Shown here: positions 26,082-33,764 of the stretch, in pieces
Layout: each line of letters opens with the position of its first letter
Numbering within the stretch: the stretch's first letter is position 1
Assembly: GCA_963823945.1 (NCBI GenBank)
Contig: CAWGNK010000003.1
Span: forward strand, 372,001-436,000
Direction: 5' to 3'
DNA from: Bog-793 sp963823945
GTDB taxonomy: Bacteria; Actinomycetota; Acidimicrobiia; Acidimicrobiales; Bog-793
Length of the DNA stretch: 64,000 nucleotides
The notes under the pieces: generated by a model
What the model was told of the DNA's origin: nothing
What the model saw: the letters and a program-made list of their open reading frames with translations, nothing else
Database searches by the model: none
Program-made: the position numbers and the translations under genes

Positions 26082-27666
26082 CGTCGTCCTCCTCCTTGGG
26101 GGGCGCGAACGGCGAGCGCCTAGTGGCCCCGATTCCCTCGGTCTTCGGCTGCCGCGCCCACTCCGGGCGCTCGTCCTCGTGTGGCGTCTCGATCCAGTCG
26201 CCGGAAACCTGGCGTGCAGCGTCGGCGAACTCCACCCTCCGGTGCTCGTCTGCGGCGAAGCCCATCGAGCCGGTGACGACCCTGGACCCCGCGCTGAGAG
26301 TGTGCAACACATATCTTAGGGCATCGGCGAGGTGGTCCTCGGCCTTGGTGTCTACGTCCTCAACGCGTACTGGGTCGTATGGCAGGTCAGGCAGCGTCCG
26401 GACGAGGTTCGGCGCGCAGCCTTCGAGCACGTGCAGACGCGGACATGTCTCGCCTCGCCACTCGTTCCCGTCGCGCAGCGCTGCGTGAAGCTGGCAGATG
26501 GGCGCTTCGGCGAGGAAGGCGTGAACGCTCTGCCACCCTGCCAGCCGGTCGTTATCTGCTGGAGCGGTGCCGAGTCCGGCCATGGCATACATCTCCTGGA
26601 TGCTCGGCGCCGTAGCGGTGAGCTTCGCCTGCGTCGACGGATCGACGAAGTGCACGACTTCCTCGCCGGCTTCTCGTTCGACGCTGAGGATTTGCCGCGC
26701 CTGCTCGTCCGGGCCGAGCCCACGCTCATACGCTTCCCGGTAGACCCAGGCTCTGCCATCGTTGTCGGTGGCGATCCACACGGCTGCGAACGGTGCCGCG
26801 AACCCGTAGTCGATTCCACACCACCTGCGCCACGCCGGTGGGAGTGCGATCCGTGGGACGACGTGGCGGTGGCGTGAGAACTCTTGAAACACCTGCCCGG
26901 CGAAGGCAGACCAGTCGCCATCCAGCATCGCCTTCTTGCGGGCAGGGTCCTCGATCCCTTCCAGCAGCCGAACGTAGGCGTCGCCCACGTTCACGACGTT
27001 GTCGTAAACCGTGCTGGGCACATAGCGCGTCGTCCGCCCATCGGCGCCAGTCACGACCTGCTGCCCGTGATCCGTGGCGTCGACGAAGTGGCTCTTCACG
27101 TAACCATGCGAAGGCCCACCAGGGTTCGCCGTCGCCCGGATGATGTGAGGGAAGCCAGAAGCGCCGCCACGCAGCGTCTCGCGAAGGATCGGAAGCGCCG
27201 AGGGGATCAGCAGGGACAGCTCGTCGATGAGAATGGCCTGCCACTCGGTTCCCTGGAAGTGCGCGGCGTCAGGCAACGAGTCGATGTACGAGCACTGAAG
27301 GAGGCTGCCGTTCGGAAAGCGCAGCGTCATGTCCGTCTGGTTCCAGATGCAGCCGAGCGCCTTGCCGAAGGCGAAGCGGGCCAGCTCTGCGACGACGGTG
27401 TTCTTCAGTTCGGGATACGACTTGCGGACGAGCAGGATCTTGATGCCCGGGTACCAGATGCCGAGCACGAGGGCGAGCACGACGAGCGTCCAGGTCTTGC
27501 CGCCGCCTCTGCTGCCGCCGAAGAGGCATTCGTCCTCCTGCGCCTCGAGGAAGGCGATCTGCTTCGCATGCGGCTTGGCGCCGAGGATCTTCAGCACGTC
27601 GATCGAAGTCGGGTCCGCGCTCTTCGCGATCGCCAGCAGCAGATCGCGCTCGGTCTTGGATCTCAT
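26068..27666 (-). CDS. Phage large terminase (TerL)
   Basis: This 532-residue terminase starts at the ATG at 27666, which overlaps the upstream stop (ATGA). The ATPase domain has Walker A GGSRGGGKTWTL, Walker B-like QAILIDELSLL and coupling motif RATANPGG. The C-terminal RNase H-like nuclease has CGIDYGFAAPFAAV (first Asp) and KAEDHLADALRYVL (last Asp pair). It cuts and pumps concatemeric DNA into a procapsid. No capsid genes accompany it here, so it either depends on a helper phage or is a relic. A longer upstream frame in the ORF is not native. Confidence 0.9.
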   Translation of the reverse strand: MRSKTERDLLLAIAKSADPTSIDVLKILGAKPHAKQIAFLEAQEDECLFGGSRGGGKTWTLVVLALVLGIWYPGIKILLVRKSYPELKNTVVAELARFAFGKALGCIWNQTDMTLRFPNGSLLQCSYIDSLPDAAHFQGTEWQAILIDELSLLIPSALPILRETLRGGASGFPHIIRATANPGGPSHGYVKSHFVDATDHGQQVVTGADGRTTRYVPSTVYDNVVNVGDAYVRLLEGIEDPARKKAMLDGDWSAFAGQVFQEFSRHRHVVPRIALPPAWRRWCGIDYGFAAPFAAVWIATDNDGRAWVYREAYERGLGPDEQARQILSVEREAGEEVVHFVDPSTQAKLTATAPSIQEMYAMAGLGTAPADNDRLAGWQSVHAFLAEAPICQLHAALRDGNEWRGETCPRLHVLEGCAPNLVRTLPDLPYDPVRVEDVDTKAEDHLADALRYVLHTLSAGSRVVTGSMGFAADEHRRVEFADAARQVSGDWIETPHEDERPEWARQPKTEGIGATRRSPFAPPKEEDDDGSD

Positions 27667-27851
27667 GCCACCACCTCCTCGTCGTCGGGGATCGGTTGCG
27701 GTGCAAGATCGACCCGCTCGAGGCGGTCGGCGAAGTTGCCGTCTTGATCGACCACGCGGCCAACGTGCTGTTTCGCCAAGTGGACAAGGCGGTCGAGCGC
27801 GATCACGAATCCGGTCTCGGCGCTGCAAGCTCGGCAGGAAAGACGGGTCAT
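27663..27851 (-). CDS. Small island protein with possible CxxC, unknown
   Basis: This 62-residue protein begins MTRLSCRACSAETGFVIALD. The CRAC pair could be half a zinc site. It continues HVGRVVDQDGNFADRLERVDL and ends with a TGA that overlaps the terminase start by 4 bp; its own ATG overlaps the upstream gene by 4 bp. The tight coupling supports real translation. Function unknown. Confidence 0.6.
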   Translation of the reverse strand: MTRLSCRACSAETGFVIALDRLVHLAKQHVGRVVDQDGNFADRLERVDLAPQPIPDDEEVVA

Positions 27852-28126
27852 GGCTGCAGCTCCCTGGGCAAGAACCAGCTCAACCCGAGGCCGGGCAAGC
27901 GCACGCCGATCTCGCCGTCGTTCATCTGCTCGACCACGCCCGTCTTGCCGGCGAACTCGCCGCGGACCTCGTCGTTGACCTTGACCCGCCGCCCGACCAC
28001 GAAGGGCTGACCAGGCGTCGTTGCCTGCGTGTCGCCACACGGCTGGGTGTGTTGCGACGTGGGCACCTCCCTGGTGGTGGCGTTGCCGCTGGTGCCGCCC
28101 ACCTGCGGGTTCGCGGCGGCGGTCAT
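27848..28126 (-). CDS. Small island protein with a KOW/SH3-like segment
   Basis: This 92-residue protein has an N-terminal ~40 residues of low complexity (Thr/Gln/Gly). The C-terminal half reads FVVGRRVKVNDEVRGEFAGK, then TGVVEQMNDGEIGVRLPG and FLPRELQP, the G-D-x-V-x-x-x-x-G-x-x-G-x-V pattern of KOW-like beta-barrels that bind RNA or protein. It overlaps both neighbours by 4 bp. The role in the island is not known. Confidence 0.55.
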   Translation of the reverse strand: MTAAANPQVGGTSGNATTREVPTSQHTQPCGDTQATTPGQPFVVGRRVKVNDEVRGEFAGKTGVVEQMNDGEIGVRLPGLGLSWFLPRELQP

Positions 28127-28827
28127 GGGTCTTCCTCGACGATGCGGGCGATCTGACGAGCCAGCTCCTCGCGGAAGCGGTCGACTAGCTCGGCATGCCC
28201 GATCGCCTCGAGGGTGCGGCTCATGACCTCGAGGAGAGCTGGTGCCTCCTTCATGAGAAGTGCCAGCGTGTGCGATGTTTCTGCACGGATCTGGCGAAGT
28301 TCCGCCGCGGCCCGTGCTCCGAGACCGAGACTGTCCGCCAGCTCTTTCGCGACGCGGCTCGCGGCACTCACCGCTTCCAGCAATCTGGCGTTAACGTGCC
28401 CGCTCTCGAACGCCTCGTGCCCGATCTCCTCCCTTGCCTGGGCCCGAGCGAGGAGACCGACGAGCACCGCCTGCTCGGGATCGGCGAGCGCCGGTGTGCG
28501 CTCCAGCAGCTCTTGGCGCACAACCTCGGCCCGCTCACCAACGACGCGGTCGCTGTAGGCACCGTGGCGGAGTGCGATCTCGTTTCCGGGCGTGGCGTCG
28601 GGCCACGAGTAACCGCGTGCGGGGCGCAGGTCATGCGCTGGCATGTCGCTGACATCGCTCTTCTTGCCGCCGCTGACCTGCGCCTTCTCGCGACCTCCTG
28701 CTGTGCCAGCAGGCGCTGGGCTCGCGCACGCATCGAAATGTGGGCCTGGTTGGTCGGCTTTCTGACGAGGGGGCGGCGAAGGTTCTCGTGCCCTCCGCGT
28801 AGAAGAAGGAGGCAAGGACTCAGGCAT
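28123..28827 (-). CDS. Probable small-terminase-like island protein
   Basis: This 234-residue protein starts at the ATG at 28827, which overlaps the helicase stop by 8 bp. The first ~80 residues are basic and Pro-rich. It then has DATPGNEIALRHGAYSDRVV, a G-N-x-x-A-L-x-H-G-x-Y-S motif common in small terminase-associated phage proteins, followed by a mostly alpha-helical region (EEIGHEAFESGHVNARLLEA to ELVDRFREELARQIARIVEE). Its position two genes before TerL supports a DNA-recognition role, but sequence alone does not prove it. Confidence 0.55.
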   Translation of the reverse strand: MPESLPPSSTRRAREPSPPPRQKADQPGPHFDACASPAPAGTAGGREKAQVSGGKKSDVSDMPAHDLRPARGYSWPDATPGNEIALRHGAYSDRVVGERAEVVRQELLERTPALADPEQAVLVGLLARAQAREEIGHEAFESGHVNARLLEAVSAASRVAKELADSLGLGARAAAELRQIRAETSHTLALLMKEAPALLEVMSRTLEAIGHAELVDRFREELARQIARIVEEDP

Positions 28828-30349
28828 CGTTCTCGCCCTCCAAATCGTCGAATCCGGCGATGACCTGCGGATCTGCACCTCTCAGCACCTCTCGTCCCGT
28901 AAGTTCCTCATGAGGGCGTGTATAGGGAAAGTTGTCGGATGAGTGGTGCTCAGTGGTGCATTCGTCCTGCTCAGGACCAGATTCGGTCACGAGTCCGATG
29001 CCACGGGCGAAGCTCGCGCGTCCGGTCACGGCGACCTCGACGCCATGGGATTCGAGCGAGAGCGTGAAGTCCTGATTCCGGCCCATTGAGACGCCGTTCG
29101 CTTGGGCCCACTCGCGCCAGACGGCGAGCAGGTCTTTGATCGGCGTGCGTCCCTGGATCTCGATCGTGCGCTCGGCGAGGAACTGGGCGATCACGTCCTC
29201 GCGTTCTCGGTAGTGGCCGGTGGCCCGCTCAACAGCGGCGCATGTGCCGACGCCGTTCCGATAGAACTCGACCGCTCCCTGCACCAGCCAGGCGAGGATC
29301 GCCTGTCCGTGGAGATCTGCGAGCAGCTTCCCGTAGTCGGGGATCCGCTTCTCGGGTGGGATCGTGACGTCGAACGGGACGACCTTGAGGCGCCGCCAGA
29401 TCGCCTCGTCTGTACCTGGCACCCTCGGGAGGTGGTTGGTGACGAGGACGATCTTGTGGGTCGGGTCGAAGTCGAATCGGTCGCGGTACATGGGCCGGGC
29501 TGAGATGCGATCGCCGCCGGTCAGCATTTTGACCAGACCCTCGGCAAGGATTGCCCGCCGTTCGAGTTCAAAACTCACGACGAGGCGACGTCCGCGAAGC
29601 ACAGCCAGTTTCTCTGGGTGCTGTTCGTGCTTCTGCTCGACGAGGAGCCCATCCGGTGCTGTGATCGAGTGTTCGCCGACGACGCCCTGGATCGCACGGA
29701 GAAGGGCGCTCTTTCCGTTGGCGCCCAGGCCATAGAGGTCCGGGAGGATGTGCTCGCCGACTTCGCCCGTGATGGCGTAACCGAACAGCCGCTGGTTGTA
29801 GGTGATCAGATCGTCGTCGCTGGCGAAGATCGTCCGGAGGAACTCCTCCCAGGCATCTGCCTTGGCGCCGGGGTCGTAGTCAAGCTCGACGCCGCGGGTG
29901 ATCAGGTGCTCGCGGTCTGCAGGCAGGAGCTCGCCCGACCGGAGGTCGACCGTCCCGTTCCGACAAGCAAGTAGATGCGGGTGGCGGTCGAGCTGCTTCA
30001 CGGCGACGGCGACCTCGGGCCCGGCGATCGCCAGCATCCCGTCGCGCCGTCCCGATCTCGTCGAGGCTCGGTAGTGCCCGGCTCGTCTCCCAAGCTCCTT
30101 CTCGTCGGGCGCTTCGCCGACCCAAGAACGCAGTCCGTCGATCGTCTCGTTGGCGAGCTTGTGGACGAGATCGAGCCGGTCCTCCTCCCACCAGGCGCCG
30201 TTCCACACGAACCAGCGGCCCAGTTCGGGTGAGTACTGCAGCCGATCGCCGCGCTCCACGAGGAAGCGCTGCGCGTTCAGGTGATCGCCAGCAACGGCAA
30301 TCTTCTTCAGCTCTCCGAGTACGCGGTCGACAGCGGTGTTGTCAGTCAT
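28820..30349 (-). CDS. D5/P4-type superfamily 3 helicase (phage replication protein)
   Basis: This 509-residue protein starts at the ATG at 30349 (ATGA overlap with the upstream stop). The D5-N-like region includes GDRLQYSPELGRWFVWNGAWW and LACRNGTVDLRSGELLPA. The SF3 helicase core has Walker A DLYGLGANGKSALLRAI, RGRRLVVSFELERRAILAEG, LTGGDRISARPMYRD and the sensor segment IVLVTNHLPRVPGTDEAIWR. A C-terminal winged-helix-like part follows. No N-terminal primase (Prim-Pol or zinc) domain is present. It should unwind the island origin during replication. Confidence 0.85.
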   Translation of the reverse strand: MTDNTAVDRVLGELKKIAVAGDHLNAQRFLVERGDRLQYSPELGRWFVWNGAWWEEDRLDLVHKLANETIDGLRSWVGEAPDEKELGRRAGHYRASTRSGRRDGMLAIAGPEVAVAVKQLDRHPHLLACRNGTVDLRSGELLPADREHLITRGVELDYDPGAKADAWEEFLRTIFASDDDLITYNQRLFGYAITGEVGEHILPDLYGLGANGKSALLRAIQGVVGEHSITAPDGLLVEQKHEQHPEKLAVLRGRRLVVSFELERRAILAEGLVKMLTGGDRISARPMYRDRFDFDPTHKIVLVTNHLPRVPGTDEAIWRRLKVVPFDVTIPPEKRIPDYGKLLADLHGQAILAWLVQGAVEFYRNGVGTCAAVERATGHYREREDVIAQFLAERTIEIQGRTPIKDLLAVWREWAQANGVSMGRNQDFTLSLESHGVEVAVTGRASFARGIGLVTESGPEQDECTTEHHSSDNFPYTRPHEELTGREVLRGADPQVIAGFDDLEGENDA

Positions 30350-30969
30350 GCCGCCGCCTTCGATCGGGCCCGCAGCGACTCTAAGACGATTCGCTCGGCA
30401 GCCTCGTGATCGATCCCGACCGCAGTAGCTACGGCAAGGCACGATTCGACGACGCGCCGACGGTTGGAGGTGACCCTGACCGCCAGGGCGACGACGCTCC
30501 ACAGGTAGCGAGCCGGGTCCCGCCTGTAGTCGGCAGCGGTGTCGATCTTGGGAGGCTCAGGGCGCGGGAGAGCGCCGATCGGCGAACGGCTGGCCTCCGG
30601 GCACGCCATGCACCCCGGCCCGTGCCCGCGATGGTTGGCCGCCACGAGCGCCTCGAAGAGCGACGGCTCGCGCAGGATCGTGAGCGGGGGCACTTCGTCG
30701 ATCAGGCGCTCGATCTCGGCACGCGTCTCGTCGTCGAGAAGCGGCAGCAGCCTCACAACGTCCCGGCGCAGCTCGGGGTCGACGGCGCGGATCGTTAGGA
30801 CGCGCTCGGCGGCGGCCCAGCCGCGGGCGATGCTGTCGGCGTCGTCGAGGTCGATAGTTAGAGTCCGGGTCGACGCGACTAGGTGGGCTCCGGTCGAGGT
30901 AGAATCGTGGCGATCGAGCCTGGCCGGGTCGGTCAGGAGGGCGGCCTTTGGGCCGCTTCTCTCATCCAC
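30346..30969 (-). CDS. Phage-island protein, unknown function
   Basis: The 207-residue frame starts at 30969 and overlaps both the helicase (4 bp) and the upstream excisionase-like gene (8 bp). It has helical segments such as ADSIARGWAAAERVLTIRAV and RRVVESCLAVATAVGIDHEA, and one GHGPGCMACPE segment with a C-x-x-C pair that might bind metal. It is probably part of the replication or regulatory operon; no family was recognised. Confidence 0.6.
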   Translation of the reverse strand: MDERSGPKAALLTDPARLDRHDSTSTGAHLVASTRTLTIDLDDADSIARGWAAAERVLTIRAVDPELRRDVVRLLPLLDDETRAEIERLIDEVPPLTILREPSLFEALVAANHRGHGPGCMACPEASRSPIGALPRPEPPKIDTAADYRRDPARYLWSVVALAVRVTSNRRRVVESCLAVATAVGIDHEAAERIVLESLRARSKAAA

Positions 30970-31183
30970 CGGGAACCTCTTCTGTGTCGGCGTGGTTGCG
31001 ATCGTCGAGCAGCAAGACGCGGCGAACGCCGGCCGTGATCACCCGAATCTTGCGGCCCACATGGATCACCGGCACTGGCGACTGACCGCGCCGGATCAGG
31101 CCGTATAGACACCACGTGGAGCATCCGATGAGCGCCGCGGTGTCCTCGACGCTGTTGGTTGGAGATTCCCAGTCGAAGGCCAT
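30962..31183 (-). CDS. Excisionase-like small HTH protein
   Basis: This 73-residue protein has SVEDTAALIGCSTWCLYGLI followed by PVPVIHVGRKIRVIT. This is the MerR/HTH_17 layout of excisionases and AlpA-like DNA-binding proteins: a helix-turn-helix, then a basic wing with the V-G-R-K-I-R-V strand. The start shares bases with the XRE stop (TGATG). It probably bends att DNA to favour excision and may also regulate. Confidence 0.7.
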   Translation of the reverse strand: MAFDWESPTNSVEDTAALIGCSTWCLYGLIRRGQSPVPVIHVGRKIRVITAGVRRVLLLDDRNHADTEEVPGG

Positions 31184-31440
31184 CAGATGCCCTCCAACCG
31201 CCGGAGAAAGTTCACGTACCTCACGAGGAGCTCACCTCGCGGGGTTCGCTCCCCCTTCTCCCAGCGACCGACCGTTACGCCGGTGACGCCAAGTGCCGCG
31301 CCGACCTCCTCGAGCGACCTTCCCTTGGCGCGGCGGATGGCCCGGCACAGCTCCGGCGCGGGTCGCTCCCGGAAGGCGTGTGCTCTCGCCAGAACTTCTT
31401 CGGTGGCGCTTTCGGGCGCTCGGTCGGTCACAGGAACCAT
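31183..31440 (-). CDS. XRE-family transcriptional regulator (candidate island repressor)
   Basis: This 85-residue protein has a single helix-turn-helix: LCRAIRRAKGRSLEEVGAAL then GVTGVTVGRWEKGERTPRGE, a standard XRE/Cro pattern. There is no peptidase or dimerisation domain as in large CI proteins. It faces the 31545 gene across a 104-bp region with palindromes and heads the leftward operon, as a Cro/Stl-like control protein would. The ATG at 31440 is the only good start. Confidence 0.75.
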   Translation of the reverse strand: MVPVTDRAPESATEEVLARAHAFRERPAPELCRAIRRAKGRSLEEVGAALGVTGVTVGRWEKGERTPRGELLVRYVNFLRRLEGI

Positions 31441-31544
31441 TTTGGTAGGTCAATATGACTTCCACATACGAGGTCCTTCGTGCACCTTTCTGGGAGGTCG
31501 TGCCGACCTCACTCCACGCGGTTGCTTTCTGGTATGTTGTTTGT
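31441..31544. promoter_or_regulatory. Divergent control region with palindromes and an extended -10 promoter
   Basis: Between the two divergent genes lie a perfect inverted repeat GAGGTCG-TGC-CGACCTC (31494-31510) and GTCA-ATA-TGAC (31449-31459), plus another AGGTC half-site near 31470. TGGTATGTT just before the 31545 ATG looks like an extended -10 (TGnTATGTT), which would place the transcript start at or next to the start codon. These are likely operators for the XRE protein; this has not been tested. Confidence 0.45.
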
Positions 31545-32270
31545 ATGCCCAAGGAAGCATCGCCGGCGTCGGATGAGTACCTCGGGTACCGAGCGGCCTA
31601 CGGGTCAACGATCGATGGAGTTCCGATGCTCACCGTCGAGGCTCCGATAGAAGGCCGACGCGAGTGGCGCGCAGCATTCGTGTACGTGTTCGTCGCGGGC
31701 CGCTTCGTTCTCGCCGAGGTGCGTTTCTTCCCCGCCGGCGATCGGCTCGCCTACATCGCCTCGAACGATGACGTCCCACGCAATCAGCCGGTCACGCTGA
31801 ACGTAGGCCAGTGGTCAAACTCAGCGAAGGCGCTGCGGGCCGTTCGCGGCAAGGGGATCTCGTCTCGGATGCTTCGGGAGGCGCCCTACGACGAGATCGA
31901 CCAGGCGGCGCGGTCGATCGTCAGCCACCGGGGGGTAGTCCCGTTGCTCGACGCGCCGGTGCGGAACATCTGGGAGTCGGTGATCAAAGAGCAAGCCACG
32001 CGCCCTCGCAGTGCTGGGCGAGACGACGAGTTCTACGTCGGATGGGTCCTGCGGTACCTCGAGTGCCTCGAAGTTGATACCTACAAGCCGCACGTCCTCA
32101 TGGCTGAGCGCTACCGCGACGAGCTCAGTTCAGCGCAGCAGGCTCGCAACCTGATCGACGCGGCCAAAGCGCGAGGACTCGTGATCGGAGTTGGCCGGGG
32201 GGCCCGGGGCGCTCGACTGTCAAGCAAGGGTCGCGAGGTTCGAGATCGCATAGAGGAGGCACGATTATGA
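31545..32270 (+). CDS. Island protein of unknown function beside the integrase
   Basis: This 241-residue protein uses the ATG at 31545; the longer frame from 31455 would run through the control region. The N-terminal half is beta-rich (VPMLTVEAPIEGRREWRAAF, VLAEVRFFPAGDRLAYIAS). The C-terminal half has YVGWVLRYLECLEVDTYKPH and LMAERYRDELSSAQQARNLI, ending GVGRGARGARLSSKGREV. That last part resembles winged-helix ends seen in actinobacterial integrative-element proteins. It overlaps the integrase start by 4 bp, so the two are co-expressed. It may set integrase level or directionality, but that is only inference. Confidence 0.6.
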   Translation: MPKEASPASDEYLGYRAAYGSTIDGVPMLTVEAPIEGRREWRAAFVYVFVAGRFVLAEVRFFPAGDRLAYIASNDDVPRNQPVTLNVGQWSNSAKALRAVRGKGISSRMLREAPYDEIDQAARSIVSHRGVVPLLDAPVRNIWESVIKEQATRPRSAGRDDEFYVGWVLRYLECLEVDTYKPHVLMAERYRDELSSAQQARNLIDAAKARGLVIGVGRGARGARLSSKGREVRDRIEEARL

Positions 32271-33523
32271 AGGGCTTCGTGAAGCAGCGCTTCGACTTCG
32301 TCGAAAGGGGCGATCCCGCGTGCAGACATGAGTGGGAGCGCCTCGGCTGCACCAAATGCTCGGCGACCCGCAAGATGCACTGGGGCTGGACCGTGTACTA
32401 CGAGGACCGGAATCCTGCGACAGGGGAAAGACGCCATCACTCACAGGGTGGATTCCGAACCAGGCGTCTCGCGCAGGAGCGTCTGAACGTCGTCGCGGGC
32501 AAGGTCGCTGAGGGCACCTACCGTCCCGACACCCCGATCACAGTCGCCGAGCTGATGCGACAGTGGTTGGACGCGCAGAGGGCGAAGGGCCTACGACCGG
32601 GGACGCTCGCTTCTTACGAAGGCGTCAACGCGTGGTACGTGAGCAAGGCGCTCGGCGGGAAGAGGGTCGCCGCCCTCGTCCCTGGCGACATCAACGCCAT
32701 GGTGCAGAAGATGGAGACCGAGAAGAGTTCGACTGGGCGCGCCGGTCTGTCGGCGCGTTCTCGTCAGCTCGCTGTTGCCAAGTTGAAGGCGGCGACGAAA
32801 TGGGCGCTCGCCAACGGGATGATCAGTCGCGATCCGCTCGCTGGCGTCGCGCTTCCGAGGGTCGAGCACCAGGAGATGAAGTTCTGGAGCACCGACGACG
32901 CCAGGGACTTCCTCGCGCATGTCACAGGAGATCCACTTGAAGCCGCGTGGGCGTTGTTCGTGTGCCGCGGATTGCGCAGAGGCGAGGTCGCCGGGTTGAA
33001 GTGGGACGCCGTTGACCTCATCGGCGGAACGCTCCACGTCAAGCGCACGCTCATCAGCGTCGACGGCAAGGCAACGGAGTCCACGCCCAAGACCAAATCC
33101 TCCCGCCGCTCGATCCCAATCGACGCGTTACTCATCGAACTGCTCCACCAGCGTGGTGAAGCGCAGAAGGCCGATCGCGCCAGGGCCGGTGAAGCGTGGG
33201 TGGGCGACGGTCACATCTTCACCGACGCGCTCGGGAAGCCGTGGCACCCCGACTACTACGGCGACAGATTCGACAAGCTCGCCGTACAGGCGCGGCTACC
33301 GCGCATCAGGCTGCACGACACGAGGCACACCGCGGCGACATTGATGCTCGCCAACGGCGTCCCCGTGCCGGTTGTCGCTGAGATTCTCGGCCACGAGAAG
33401 CCGAGCATCACGATGTCGCTCTACTCACACGCGGTCCCTGGGATGGGACGCAAGGCGGGCGAGGAGCTGTCGATGCGCCTGCTCGGTCCGCGCGCTGACA
33501 ATCCGCTGGCATGTGGCGTTTAA
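32267..33523 (+). CDS. int: Tyrosine site-specific integrase
   Basis: This 418-residue integrase has an unusual N-terminal Cys/His cluster (C-x-H-x6-GC-x-K-C, residues ~19-31) that may bind zinc. It then has an AP2-like arm-binding segment, a core-binding domain (TVAELMRQWLDAQRAKGLRP) and a catalytic domain. Catalytic residues are visible: Arg in CRGLRRGEVAGLKW, Lys in TPKTKSSRRS, H-x-x-R in LHDTRHTAA, His in ILGHEKP and Tyr in SLYSHAVP. It should recombine at tRNA-Asp, whose 3' end is 48 bp downstream. Its start is coupled to the previous gene by 4 bp. Confidence 0.93.
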   Translation: MKGFVKQRFDFVERGDPACRHEWERLGCTKCSATRKMHWGWTVYYEDRNPATGERRHHSQGGFRTRRLAQERLNVVAGKVAEGTYRPDTPITVAELMRQWLDAQRAKGLRPGTLASYEGVNAWYVSKALGGKRVAALVPGDINAMVQKMETEKSSTGRAGLSARSRQLAVAKLKAATKWALANGMISRDPLAGVALPRVEHQEMKFWSTDDARDFLAHVTGDPLEAAWALFVCRGLRRGEVAGLKWDAVDLIGGTLHVKRTLISVDGKATESTPKTKSSRRSIPIDALLIELLHQRGEAQKADRARAGEAWVGDGHIFTDALGKPWHPDYYGDRFDKLAVQARLPRIRLHDTRHTAATLMLANGVPVPVVAEILGHEKPSITMSLYSHAVPGMGRKAGEELSMRLLGPRADNPLACGV

Positions 33524-33571
33524 ACCCTCTGCTGATCTCACGCTCCAGGTCGCTGACCTGGGATTATTTGG

Positions 33572-33646
33572 CGGACCTGACGGGATTTGAACCCGCGACC
33601 TCCGGCTTGACAGGCCAGCGTGCACTCCAGGCTGCACCACAGGTCC
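33572..33646 (-). tRNA. tRNA-Asp (anticodon GTC)
   Basis: On the minus strand a full cloverleaf can be drawn. The acceptor GGACCTG pairs with CAGGTCC and is followed by discriminator G. The anticodon loop is CTGTCAA (GTC), and the T arm GCGGGTTCAAATCCCGT is standard. CCA is not encoded. The 3' end faces the integrase gene and is the probable attachment site. Confidence 0.93.
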
Positions 33647-33723
33647 ATGTCCGCCCGTCCCCGGGTCGTGCACCGAGGGGCGGGCGGGAACGTCCGCTGA
33701 TCCTAGGCGATACTCCGTCCCGG

Positions 33724-33754
33724 GCGATCAGGCCCCCATTGCGGCCCTGATCGC
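33724..33754 (-). terminator. Hairpin after the polytopic membrane protein gene
   Basis: GCGATCAGG (33724-33732) pairs exactly with CCTGATCGC (33746-33754). It lies just beyond the minus-strand stop at 33765. There is no U-tract, as is common for terminators in GC-rich actinobacteria. Confidence 0.5.
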
Positions 33755-33764
33755 TTGGCGCGTC

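Larger units (their letters stand above)
25770..33572. mobile_element. Integrated phage-like or satellite-like island at tRNA-Asp
   Basis: The tyrosine integrase ends 48 bp from the 3' end of tRNA-Asp, the usual attachment arrangement. Leftward genes with start/stop overlaps encode XRE repressor, excisionase-like protein, unknown, D5/P4-type helicase, small-terminase-like protein, KOW-like protein, unknown, large terminase and unknown. No portal, capsid, tail or lysis gene follows, and no copy of the tRNA 3' end was found near the left side. It is either a phage remnant truncated on the left, possibly by the ISAzo13 insertion, or a compact packaging-type satellite. Confidence 0.7.
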
